DNA of 44,037 nucleotides, taken from positions 1 to 44,037 of the forward strand of contig DASZME010000017.1 of the NCBI GenBank assembly GCA_035551995.1, in the 5' to 3' direction. Both the position numbers and the translations under genes were made by a program. Below, in pieces: positions 25,554 to 34,200 of this stretch (its first letter is position 1; each line of letters opens with the position of its first letter). The notes beneath the pieces are model-generated. The model was not told the origin of the DNA and ran no database searches. It saw only the letters and a list, made by a program, of their open reading frames with translations. The stretch is from RYN-428 sp035551995 (lineage in GTDB: Bacteria > Planctomycetota > Phycisphaerae > Tepidisphaerales > Tepidisphaeraceae).

Positions 25554-27065
25554 TCATTCCCGCTTCCAATTCGTGCCGTCCGCCCGGTCTTCGAGCGTGA
25601 TTCCGATCGCGATCAGGTCCTTGCGAAGCTGGTCGGCCAAGGCGAAATTCTTCGATGTTCGCAGCTCTTGCCGGAGCCGAATGATTAGATCCATGAGCTG
25701 GCCCGGCAGCGCGTCGGCTTTTGCGCCGGCGCCGGCGCCGGCGAGTTTCGGATTGAAAAGCCCGAGTATTCTCCCGAGATTTTGCAAAATTCGCGCCCCG
25801 GCTACCGCGGCGGCAAGCAAGTCCGGATGCTTGCTCTTTTCAAGGCCGTTGCGCTCGATGAAGCCGTTGATTTCCCCGGCAAGCTCGTGCAACGCCGCGA
25901 TCGCGCCGGCGGTGTTGAAGTCGTCGTCCATCGCGTCGAGGAATTTCGCTTTGAGGCCAAGCACAGTCCCCGCATAGTCGGCGGGCGTGCCCGAAATAGC
26001 CGGCAATTCGAAGTCCACGTCTTCCCCCGCGGGGGCCAACGGCTTTCCCGTCAATCGCTCCACGCGATCAAACAGTCGGCGAAAAGTCGCCAGCCCTTTC
26101 TTCACCGCCGCCATCACCTCTTCGCTATTGTCGATCGGCGAGCGGTAATGCGAACACAAAAGCAGATAGCGCACGAAATCGGCGCCGTTCTTCGTAATCA
26201 GCTCGCGGGCGTCGGTGACGTTGCCGAGGCTTTTGCTTTCCTTGTCGTAGCGAATCTGGCCGCCGGGCAGTTTGGTGGCTTTGCGAGTGAGGCCGTTGTG
26301 CATCCAATATTTGGCGAAGATTTTATCGGTGGCGCTTTCGCTTTGTGCCAGTTCGTTTTCGTGATGGGGAAATTGCAGATCGAGGCCGCCGCCGTGAATA
26401 TCGAAGGTTTCGCCGAGATATTTGATGCTCATGGCCGAGCATTCGATATGCCATCCGGGCCGGCCCTTGCCCCACGGCGAATCCCACATCGGCTCGCCGG
26501 GCTTGGCGGTCTTCCACAACGCGAAGTCGGCGTTATTCCGCTTGCCCGCCCCTTCCAGATCGCGCGTGCCCGCTTCCTGTTCTTCGGTGCTGCGATGGGA
26601 AAGCTTGCCGTAGTCGGCGTCGGTCGCGACGTTAAACCAGACGTTGCCGTCGGACGCGTAGGCGTGGGCTTTTGAGATCAGCTTTTCAATCATCGCGATG
26701 ATTTCGCCGATATGCTCCGATGCCTTGGGAAAGCGATCGATCGTGTCGATGCCGAGCAGCGCCAGGCATTCCAGATAATCGCGTGTGCAGGTGTTGGCGA
26801 TCTCCTGCACCGTCGTTTTCCGCTCGCTGGCTTCATGAATCAACTTATCGTCGACATCGGTGATGTTGACGATCCAGGTGACCTTAAACCCCTTAAATTG
26901 CAGATACCGCTTGACCGCATCGAAAATGACCGGCCCGACCATATGCCCCATATGCGGCGGCTTATAAACCGTGGGACCGCAGACATACATGCCCACTTCG
27001 CCCGGCTTGACCGGCTCGAACAACTCTTTCTGTTTGCTCAACGTATTGTAAACTCGAAGGCTCAT
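25554..27065 (-). CDS. cysS: Cysteinyl-tRNA synthetase
   Basis: A 503-residue class I aminoacyl-tRNA synthetase charging tRNA-Cys. The ATP signature is HMGH within CGPTVYKPPHMGHMVG, and the KMSKS equivalent is KESKS in YDKESKSLGNV. The zinc ligands are visible: Cys in VCGPTVY, Cys in GWHIECSAMS, and His and Glu in FPHHENE. The C-terminal anticodon-binding region shows a Gly/Ala-rich stretch near AGAGAGAKAD. The ATG at 27065 is the family start. It follows ispF on the minus strand by about 73 bp. Confidence 0.97.
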   Translation of the reverse strand: MSLRVYNTLSKQKELFEPVKPGEVGMYVCGPTVYKPPHMGHMVGPVIFDAVKRYLQFKGFKVTWIVNITDVDDKLIHEASERKTTVQEIANTCTRDYLECLALLGIDTIDRFPKASEHIGEIIAMIEKLISKAHAYASDGNVWFNVATDADYGKLSHRSTEEQEAGTRDLEGAGKRNNADFALWKTAKPGEPMWDSPWGKGRPGWHIECSAMSIKYLGETFDIHGGGLDLQFPHHENELAQSESATDKIFAKYWMHNGLTRKATKLPGGQIRYDKESKSLGNVTDARELITKNGADFVRYLLLCSHYRSPIDNSEEVMAAVKKGLATFRRLFDRVERLTGKPLAPAGEDVDFELPAISGTPADYAGTVLGLKAKFLDAMDDDFNTAGAIAALHELAGEINGFIERNGLEKSKHPDLLAAAVAGARILQNLGRILGLFNPKLAGAGAGAKADALPGQLMDLIIRLRQELRTSKNFALADQLRKDLIAIGITLEDRADGTNWKRE

Positions 27066-27138
27066 CGTGCGGGGATCATAGCGTGGCGAACAAAAAAGGC
27101 GTAGCGCTATTCAGGCAAGCCGAATCGTGAATCGCGGG

Positions 27139-27642
27139 CTATGGGCGACCCGCGACTGCCGCCAGGAGCACGACGGCATGCGCCGCGATCGCTTCTCCTT
27201 TTCCGATCGCGTCGCAGCCTTCGTTGGTTCCCGCCTTGATGTTCACTTGAGCCGCCTCGACGTGAAGCAAGGATGCGACGGCGTCACGAATGGCCGGCTT
27301 AAAGGATCTAAGCTTGGGCCGTTCGGCAAGAATGGTTACGTCGCAGTTGAGAACGCGATAGCCGGCTGAATGGACACGGCCGAAAACTTCTTCGACGAAC
27401 ACCCGACTGGCGGCGTTCCGCCAGCGTTCGTCGGTGTTGGGAAATAGTTCGCCGATGTCGCCCCATCCCACGGCGCCGAGGAGCGCGTCGACCAGGGCAT
27501 GAAGAACGACGTCGCCGTCGCTGTGGGCGATGGGACTGAGGGTGTCGGCGACTTCGATTCCGCCGAGGATGAGTTTCCCGCCGGGTTGAAGGCGGTGCAG
27601 GTCGTAGCCGTGGCCGATGCGGAAGGGAATAGGAGTGGTCAT
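27139..27642 (-). CDS. ispF: 2-C-methyl-D-erythritol 2,4-cyclodiphosphate synthase
   Basis: A 167-residue enzyme of the MEP isoprenoid route. Zinc ligands are Asp and His in GHGYDLHRL and His in IAHSDGDVVLHAL. The nucleotide-side loop GDIGELFPNTDERW and the C-terminal VNIKAGTNEGCDAIGKGEAIAAH, split here as VNIKAGTNEG and GKGEAIAAH, are conserved. The ATG at 27642 was chosen over the longer frame (to 27900), which would cross the vapB gene and its operator. Divergent from vapB. Confidence 0.96.
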   Translation of the reverse strand: MTTPIPFRIGHGYDLHRLQPGGKLILGGIEVADTLSPIAHSDGDVVLHALVDALLGAVGWGDIGELFPNTDERWRNAASRVFVEEVFGRVHSAGYRVLNCDVTILAERPKLRSFKPAIRDAVASLLHVEAAQVNIKAGTNEGCDAIGKGEAIAAHAVVLLAAVAGRP

Positions 27643-27681
27643 CGCGTCTGAATACGACCGTTTCGCCGAGGCAAAGTCAAT

Positions 27682-27706
27682 AGAACATTGATCTCCACAA
27701 TGTTCT
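27682..27706. promoter_or_regulatory. Palindromic operator candidate upstream of vapB
   Basis: A perfect 9-bp inverted repeat, AGAACATTG at 27682-27690 and CAATGTTCT at 27698-27706, with a 7-base spacer. It ends 29 bp before the vapB ATG and lies about 40 bp upstream of the divergent ispF start. VapB-type antitoxins commonly bind palindromes in their own promoter, so this is a natural autoregulation site (inference). Confidence 0.65.
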
Positions 27707-27735
27707 GTGAAAAAAATGTTTGATGGAGTCATCGC

Positions 27736-27942
27736 ATGGCGACGAATCTGGCGCTTGACGATCGTCTTATTAAGGACGCCGTGAAATTGGGCGGTCATAA
27801 GACTAAACGCGCCGCGGTTACCGCGGCGCTTGAGGAATATATCAAGTCCAAAAAGCGCGTTGCGATTCTCGATATGTTCGGGAAAATCGATTTCGACCAC
27901 TCCTGGGATTACAAAGCGGCTCGGCGACGCGGGAATAAGTGA
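27736..27942 (+). CDS. VapB-type antitoxin without its toxin
   Basis: A 68-residue protein of the VapB/ribbon-helix-helix antitoxin type. It starts MATNLALDDRLIKDAVKLGG, a DNA-binding strand-helix region, and ends in the toxin-binding tail with FDHSWDYKAARRRGNK. The ATG has a GGAG site seven bases upstream. A vapC toxin should overlap the stop, but the next bases give only a four-codon frame (27942 onward) and, at 27953, a GTG frame beginning MIV that ends after about 35 codons with no PIN motifs. It is therefore an orphan antitoxin, probably left by loss of the toxin. Confidence 0.8.
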   Translation: MATNLALDDRLIKDAVKLGGHKTKRAAVTAALEEYIKSKKRVAILDMFGKIDFDHSWDYKAARRRGNK

Positions 27943-28040
27943 TGCCGAAGGGGTGATCGTTAAGAATTCTCTCCCCGGGACGCGGCCACCGGGACGCGAC
28001 GGAGAAGAAAACGAAAGACACGAGTCGTTCCTCTATCACA

Positions 28041-29411
28041 TTATAAGTCATATTCCTTGATCTTCCGATACAGCGTTCGCTCGCCGATGCCCAGGATTTT
28101 CGCGGCTTGTTCGCGGTTTCCCTCGGTCAGCTTGAGCGTGTTCTTGATCAACTCACGCTCGGCTTGTTCGATGCTGATGCCGACGAGGTTGTTCATGGCG
28201 CCGATGGTTTCTCCGCCGGCGGGGCGAATGTCGGCGGGCAAATCCCGAACGGCAAGCATCGGGCCCGGCGCCATCGCGACCGACGATTCAATCGTGTTGC
28301 GAAGCTGACGGACGTTGCCGGGCCACGAATAGCTCATCAGCACCTGCTGCGCTTCGGGCTCGAGCCCGTCGATATGCTTGGCGTATTTCTGCGCGGCGGC
28401 GTTCAGGAAATGATGGATGAGAAGCGGAATATCCTCCCGGCGTTCGCGCAACGGCGGAATCTGAATGGTTAAGCCGTTGATCCTGTAGAGCAAATCCTGG
28501 CGAAACTGTTTTTCCCGCACCATCTCGTCGAGATTTTTGTTGGTCGCGCTGATCACCCGCACGTCAACCTGAAGCGGATCGTTGGACCCGAGGCGGACCA
28601 CTTCGCCGTTTTCCAAAGCGCGGAGCAGCTTGGACTGCATCTCGTGCGGCATGTCGCCGATCTCGTCGAGAAAAATGGTGCCATGGTCGGCATGCTCGAA
28701 TCGGCCTTCGCGATCGCCGCTGGCGCCAGTGTAGGCGCCGCGAACGTGGCCGAACATTTCGTCTTCCAGGATGGTGGGGGCGAAGCCGGCGCAATTCATC
28801 GTCACCAGGCGATTTTTTCGGCGCTTGCTGTGGGTATGAATGGCGCGGGCGATCAGTTCTTTGCCGGTGCCGTTTTCGCCGAGGATCAAAATCGGAATGT
28901 CGGTTGGCGCCACCTGCCGGGCGTCGCGCATTACTTTTTGCATCGCGGCACTGTTGCCGACGATTCCCTCGAACCCGGTTCGATCGACAAGCTGTTGCTG
29001 CAGCTCCTGGTTTTGGCGTTGCAGGGCGGCCTTCTCGGCGGCGCGATTGACCTGGGCGCGAAAATATTCCAGATCGAGCGGCTTTTCGATAAAACTGTAG
29101 GCGCCTTCATTCATCGCCTGCACGGCGACGGGAATGTCGCCATGCGCGGTCACCAGAATCACCGGCGGCGGCGGATCGAGCGACTTGGTGCGCTTCAATA
29201 TTTCCAGCCCGTCGCGCGGGCCTTCCATCACCAGATCGGTGACGACCACGTCATACTGCCGCCGATCGAGCTTGGCCATCGCGTCGGCGCGGCTATACGC
29301 GAGTTCGCACTTGTGACCGAGCCGCACGAGCGCCTCGCACATCACCTGGGCGTGGTCCTGCTCGTCATCGATCACGAGGACCTGCGATTTTTTGACGTCG
29401 GATTCAGCCAT
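28041..29411 (-). CDS. Sigma-54-dependent response regulator (NtrC family)
   Basis: A 456-residue activator with three domains. The receiver (about 8-125) has the acidic pair in VIDDEQDH, phospho-acceptor Asp in VVTDLVMEG and the lysine in FIEKPLD. The AAA+ domain (about 150-385) has Walker A GENGTGKE, the sigma-54 contact loop GAYTGA and Walker B IFLDEIGD. The Fis-type helix-turn-helix ends in EQAAKILGIGERTLYRKI. It activates sigma-54 RNA polymerase once phosphorylated. Its gene follows the histidine kinase by 81 bp. Targets are unknown; a candidate -24/-12 element lies at 40.9 kb. Confidence 0.94.
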   Translation of the reverse strand: MAESDVKKSQVLVIDDEQDHAQVMCEALVRLGHKCELAYSRADAMAKLDRRQYDVVVTDLVMEGPRDGLEILKRTKSLDPPPPVILVTAHGDIPVAVQAMNEGAYSFIEKPLDLEYFRAQVNRAAEKAALQRQNQELQQQLVDRTGFEGIVGNSAAMQKVMRDARQVAPTDIPILILGENGTGKELIARAIHTHSKRRKNRLVTMNCAGFAPTILEDEMFGHVRGAYTGASGDREGRFEHADHGTIFLDEIGDMPHEMQSKLLRALENGEVVRLGSNDPLQVDVRVISATNKNLDEMVREKQFRQDLLYRINGLTIQIPPLRERREDIPLLIHHFLNAAAQKYAKHIDGLEPEAQQVLMSYSWPGNVRQLRNTIESSVAMAPGPMLAVRDLPADIRPAGGETIGAMNNLVGISIEQAERELIKNTLKLTEGNREQAAKILGIGERTLYRKIKEYDL

Positions 29412-29492
29412 GTCCGCTGGACGATCTTATGGGCTGGCGAGCAAGTCGGCAACGTCACGAAACAAGGCCAAGAATTAAGGATTCTCACGACA

Positions 29493-30293
29493 TCAAGGCG
29501 ACGGCGGAATTTCAACTACGGGAAAATCCAGCGTGAAGACCGAGCCTTTCCCCTGTTCGCTGGCGACCGAAATGGTTCCGCCATGCTCTTCGGCGATGCG
29601 GCGTGAAATCGCCAGGCCCAGCCCCGCGCCCCCTTTTTTTGTCGAGTAATAAGCGTCGAAAATTCGCGCGACCGCCTCGGGCGCGATGCCGGCGCCGGTG
29701 TCGGTCACCTCGATCATCACATGCCCCGGCTCCTGGCGAATCGAAAGAATGATTTCGCCCCCCTGCTCTGGCATGGCCTGCAAGGCATTGATCATCAGGT
29801 TCAGGACGGCCTGCTTGACGAGCCGTTCGTCAAGATTGGCGATCACGGGGTGATCGGCCCGCCGGATACGAATCTGAACGCGCTGGAGCTGCGCCTGCGG
29901 CGTGTAAAAATCGACCAGTTCATCCAGCAGATTGTAAACATCCACCGGCGATCGCGACAGCTCGATCTTCCCCGCAAACCGCATGAAATCGTCAAGGTAT
30001 TCCCGAAGGCGCGACGCTTCCTTTTGCACGGTGTTCAGACGATTGATGAGCCGGCCCGACGTCTCGGGAAGGTCTTCGCGAAGGAGTTGAAGATTCAGTT
30101 GGATGGTTGAAAGCGGATTTTTGATTTCATGCGCGAGTCCGCCGGTGAGAGTTCCCAATTCGGCAAGGCGCTCGACCTGCCTGGCGCGCTTCTGAAGCGC
30201 GACATATCGGCGCGACCATCCTGCGCCCACAATCACGGCTACCGCCAGACCGCAAATCAAACCGGTCAATATTCCCCACAGGAACGGCGGCAT
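29493..30293 (-). CDS. Membrane-anchored histidine kinase (NtrB-like)
   Basis: A 266-residue kinase with one N-terminal membrane segment (GILTGLICGLAVAVIVGAGW), a short linker and no separate sensor domain. The H-box is LAHEIKNPLSTI; the ATPase domain has the N-box LMINALQA, the G1 box DTGAGIAP and the G2 box GGAGLGLAI. It precedes the sigma-54 regulator and is probably its cognate kinase. With almost no periplasmic part it may sense the membrane or a partner protein. Confidence 0.93.
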   Translation of the reverse strand: MPPFLWGILTGLICGLAVAVIVGAGWSRRYVALQKRARQVERLAELGTLTGGLAHEIKNPLSTIQLNLQLLREDLPETSGRLINRLNTVQKEASRLREYLDDFMRFAGKIELSRSPVDVYNLLDELVDFYTPQAQLQRVQIRIRRADHPVIANLDERLVKQAVLNLMINALQAMPEQGGEIILSIRQEPGHVMIEVTDTGAGIAPEAVARIFDAYYSTKKGGAGLGLAISRRIAEEHGGTISVASEQGKGSVFTLDFPVVEIPPSP

Positions 30294-30576
30294 AGAGGCG
30301 ATTGTTAGATTGAGAAGGGGAAAACGTAAAATTCAAGTCCGAAATGGACGCTCCGAATCACCGCGGCACAGGCATCGCGCCTCTGTTTTACGACGTCAAT
30401 CACACAAACAGGACGGCTGCGGAGAAGAGTGAATCAAACTCCGAAATCCAGCAGCACAAGCCGTCTCGACTCTGTTTGACGATTAAAACACAAGGCCAAA
30501 CGCCTGCGCTACAGAAATTCGAAACGTCCGATACCTTTTCATCGGCCTTTGATTTTGGGATTTGGAGTTTGCCCAC
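30294..30576. other. Intergenic region with a long hairpin
   Basis: This is 283 bp downstream of the bacterioferritin-like gene and upstream of the histidine kinase, both on the minus strand. A long imperfect hairpin lies at 30394-30481: CGTCAA, CAAACAG and GACGGCT on the left pair with AGCCGTC and CTGTTTGACG on the right. A 98-codon frame on the plus strand (30344-30640) overlaps the ferritin gene and is judged to be chance. Confidence 0.5.
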
Positions 30577-31038
30577 TCATTCCGCTTCGCCCGCATCCGG
30601 AACGTCGATGCCAAGAGCATCCGCCAGATCGATCATGTGATCTTGCTCCTGCACGATGATCGTTCGTAGCGACTCGCTCAGCGCGAATTCTCCCATCGCA
30701 TCCGCTTGCTTGATGCGTTTGCGGTAATTGGCGACCGTCACTCGCTCGTTTTCCAGATCGAACCGAAGCATGTCTTCGGCCTTCTCCGACGTCTTCACCG
30801 GCTTTGGCGTCACTCCCGGCATTCCGCCGAGATAATCGATTTGCTTGGCGATCTTGATCGCGTGCGACAATTCCTCGGCGGCGTGCTTCTCCAATTCCTT
30901 CGCGATCTGCCCATACTGCGCGCCCTTTAGCACCTGGCTGTAATTCACATACGCAATGATCGCCTGATATTCACGGGCCAAGTCCTCATTCAACAGCTCG
31001 ATCATCTTCTTGCGGTCGATTTCGTAATTCCCTGCCAT
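30577..31038 (-). CDS. Bacterioferritin/ferritin-like protein
   Basis: A 153-residue four-helix protein with a ferritin-like di-iron site. Metal ligands appear as Glu in REYQAIIAY, Glu and His in HAAEELSHA, and Glu and His in QEQDHMIDL. The fold resembles bacterioferritin in length, but a haem-binding methionine position was not confirmed. It would store or detoxify iron in the cytoplasm. The ATG at 31038 was chosen because a GGGAG site lies about ten bases upstream and the family starts with a short basic leader; the frame to 31146 is longer. It diverges from the kinase gene. Confidence 0.88.
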   Translation of the reverse strand: MAGNYEIDRKKMIELLNEDLAREYQAIIAYVNYSQVLKGAQYGQIAKELEKHAAEELSHAIKIAKQIDYLGGMPGVTPKPVKTSEKAEDMLRFDLENERVTVANYRKRIKQADAMGEFALSESLRTIIVQEQDHMIDLADALGIDVPDAGEAE

Positions 31039-31266
31039 GTTTCGTATACTCCCATGATAAAGGTTAAAGGCGGAGTTTATACGCCGGGCCCAGCCGCCGG
31101 AAGGGCAAAAAGTTTTGGTCACGCCAAAATTCCGCGGCGGTATCATTTATAGAGGTCCTCACAATTATGCTTTCAGGCGCGGCGTACAATAATGTTCAGC
31201 ACGCTTAGGCGGCCGAAGAAAGAAGTTGACGGCCAACTGAGGCGTGGGTTGAATCGGAGATGAGCG

Positions 31267-34200
31267 ATGCGCGGGCCTTCAACTGAACTGCCGGGGGCGC
31301 ATCCGATCAGCGTCGCGACGTCGGCGAACGCCGCCGCTGAAGGCACGTCCGAATTTCAACTCCAATCCCATCCGGAGGAACGCTCGGCCCTCCCGCGACT
31401 TGAAGGTTACGTCATTCGCGAACGACTGGGCGAGGGCGGAATGGGCGTGGTGTGGAAGGCGGTGCAGCTATCCACAAAACGGACCGTCGCGGTGAAATTG
31501 ATGAGCGCCGCAAGTTTTGGCTCCGAACGGGCCCGGCTCCGTTTCGAGCGGGAAGTGGAGCTGACGGCAAGTCTGGATCACCCCCACATCGCGCGCGTGT
31601 TCGACAGCGGCGTGCGCGACGGCGTCTTTTTTTATTCAATGGAGTGGATCGACGGCCTGCCGCTCGACGAGCACGTAAAGAAGCACCAACTTTCTCGCCG
31701 CCAGACGCTCCTGCTGATGGAGCGCGTTTGCGCGGCGGTTCAGCACGCGCATCAGAAAGGGGTGATCCATCGCGATCTCAAACCTTCCAACATTCTGGTG
31801 GACAAAGAAGGCCAGCCGCACGTGCTGGATTTCGGCCTGGCCAAGTTCACGCAAGGCGGGGACCGAATATCCCTGGACGGCGAAATCGCCGGAACACCGC
31901 CGTTCATGAGCCCCGAACAGGCCGCCGGGCGCGTCGACGAGGTCGATACACGCAGCGACGTTTATACGCTCGGCGTCATGCTGTTCCATTTGCTCAGCGG
32001 CCAATACCCGCACGATCACAACGGCAGCAATATCGAGCTTCTGCGGCGAATCGCCGAGGAAGAGCCGCGCCGGATCAGAGACATTCAGCCAAAGATCGAT
32101 GCCGACCTGGCCACCCTGCTCGGCCACACCCTCGAGCGCGAACCCGAAGGCCGCTACGCCGCCGCCGGCGCGCTCGCGGCCGATCTGCACCGCTATCTCT
32201 CCGGCGATCCCGTCAGCGCCCGGCCGCCAAGCCCGGCCTACCGCCTTCGCAAACGCATTCGCAAACATCGCAAGTCATTTGCGTTCGGCTCGGTGATCGT
32301 CGCGCTCATCCTCTCGATCGCCGGCTATGCCGCTTATGACTATTACGCGCAGTGGGGCGATTGGATCAAGGTCGCCGATCACGACTTCACGTCGGCAAAC
32401 GCTTCGCCCGACGGACTGGAATTTATCGGCGGCTCCAATGAACCTTCGCCGTACAAGACCACGGCCTGGAAGGGCGGCGGCGATGGACTGCGCGGCAAAC
32501 GGGCCGAGTGGTGCGTCCTGAAGGATGTGCACGTGCGCGGGGACGTGCGGGTGGTGGTGAATGTCGCCTTCGGGAGCCAGCCGGAAGGATTTGAAATTTG
32601 CCTTAACAGCGGGACCTTTGGCTTCGCGTGCCCGCCGGGATATTCCGCCGAGGTTGGCGGGTATCAGGGCCAGGTGAGTTTCATCAGCCGCAACGAGCGG
32701 ATCGGCTGGCCCGACATGTCCGAGGCGATATCCACGTCGATTCGACCGGGGCGCGTCGCCGCCATCACCTTCGAACGGCAGGGTGAACTTCTCACGCTCC
32801 AGGTAGACAAGGAGCCGCCGATTCGCAGTACCCAACTGGTTCCTTTAACGGGCGTGGGACTTGACGGCGTCGCCGTTCGCGCCTGGTCAAACACGACGGT
32901 CATTCGGTCGATAACGGTCTACCGCCGGTCGTTGCCGAAAAAGGCCAATCCCGTCATCGCCGGCGACGCGCTGGTTGAAGCGGGCGATCTCGCCGCCGCC
33001 CTCCGGCAATACGAAAACCTCGCCGACGATTATCCCCATTCCGCTACCGGAGAAATCGCGTTGTCGCGCGCCGGCAGCCTGGCCGGCACAATCCGTCCGA
33101 TGGACGCCGCGCGGATGCGGCGGCTGGTCGATCGCTTCACCCGGGAATACCCCCATTCCTGGTTACGCCGCCAGCTGATGGAATCGCAGGTTCTGGGCAT
33201 CTGGCAGGACGGGCGATTCGATCAAGCGTTGGAGAAGCTGGAAATAATTCGCCGCTCCGATTCGCAAACGCGTCTGCCGTTGCGGCTGGTCGCCGCCGCG
33301 CGCTTGCGCAAAGGGGGACTGCCGCCCAATATCGCGAAAAAGCTGATGGCCTGCGTCCGGCAAGTGCCCGATGTCGGCCGGCTCAATGTAACGGGGCTCG
33401 GCATCGAAAGCCTGGCCGACATCGTCCGCCCCGAACTGCGGCACCTGGAGTGCAGCGACAATCCAATCCGCTCGCTTGAACCGTTGCGCGGGAGCATGCT
33501 TCAGAATCTTCGTTGTAACTTTACCGAAATTTCTTCCCTGGAGCCGCTGCGCGGCCACAAGCTGCGCGTGCTCAATATCGTGGAAACCAGCGTCTCGGAT
33601 CTGGACCCGATACGCGGCATGCCTTTGTCCGCCCTCGTCTGCGACCATTGCCCGATCACGAGCCTCGAGCCCCTTCGCGGCATGGCGACCCTCACGATGA
33701 TCAACTTTGAAGGCACGTCTGTTTCTTCGCTTGATCCCCTCACCGGCTTGCCGCTCAAGCAAGTGTCGATCGGACGGACTTTCGTTCGGGATCTCAATCC
33801 TCTCGAAGGGATGCCATTGGAAAAACTGGACATTCGCGGCTGCGAGATCGCCGGTTTGGACGCCGTGCGCGGTGCTCCGCTGATTTCGTTGCGATGCGAC
33901 GAAAATCGAATCGAATCGTTGGAGCCGTTGCGCGGAATGAACATCCACAGCCTCAAGTGCAGTTCCAACCGCATCCGAAGTCTTGATCCATTGCGGGGAA
34001 TGCCGTTGCAGGAGCTGCGCGTTTTCGATAATCCGCTCACGTCTCTGGAGCCGCTGGTTGAGAATCCGCCGGCTCATTTTTGGTTCGACTGCGATTCGCT
34101 GCCCGACGCCGAACTCGAGCGCGTTCGCGAGATTTGGAGCAAGCGTCCCGAGCACCGCCGCCACTCACGAGACGCCGCGCTTCTGCTTGCCCTGCGCCAC

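Noticed and set aside
27953..28060. A vapC toxin gene
   Set aside because: Only MIV at the start fits; the frame has no PIN-domain aspartates and is too short.
28644..29606. A 320-codon plus-strand frame
   Set aside because: It is opposite the sigma-54 regulator gene, whose motifs are complete.
30365..30378. A second GG-N10-GC sigma-54-like element
   Set aside because: The -12 part is TCGC instead of TTGC and no plus-strand gene follows.
30344..30640. A 98-codon plus-strand gene
   Set aside because: It overlaps the ferritin-like gene on the other strand, spans a hairpin and has no ribosome site or recognisable domain.
33163..34164. A 333-codon minus-strand frame
   Set aside because: It is antisense to the LRR part of the kinase; its repeated pattern only mirrors the LRR codons.
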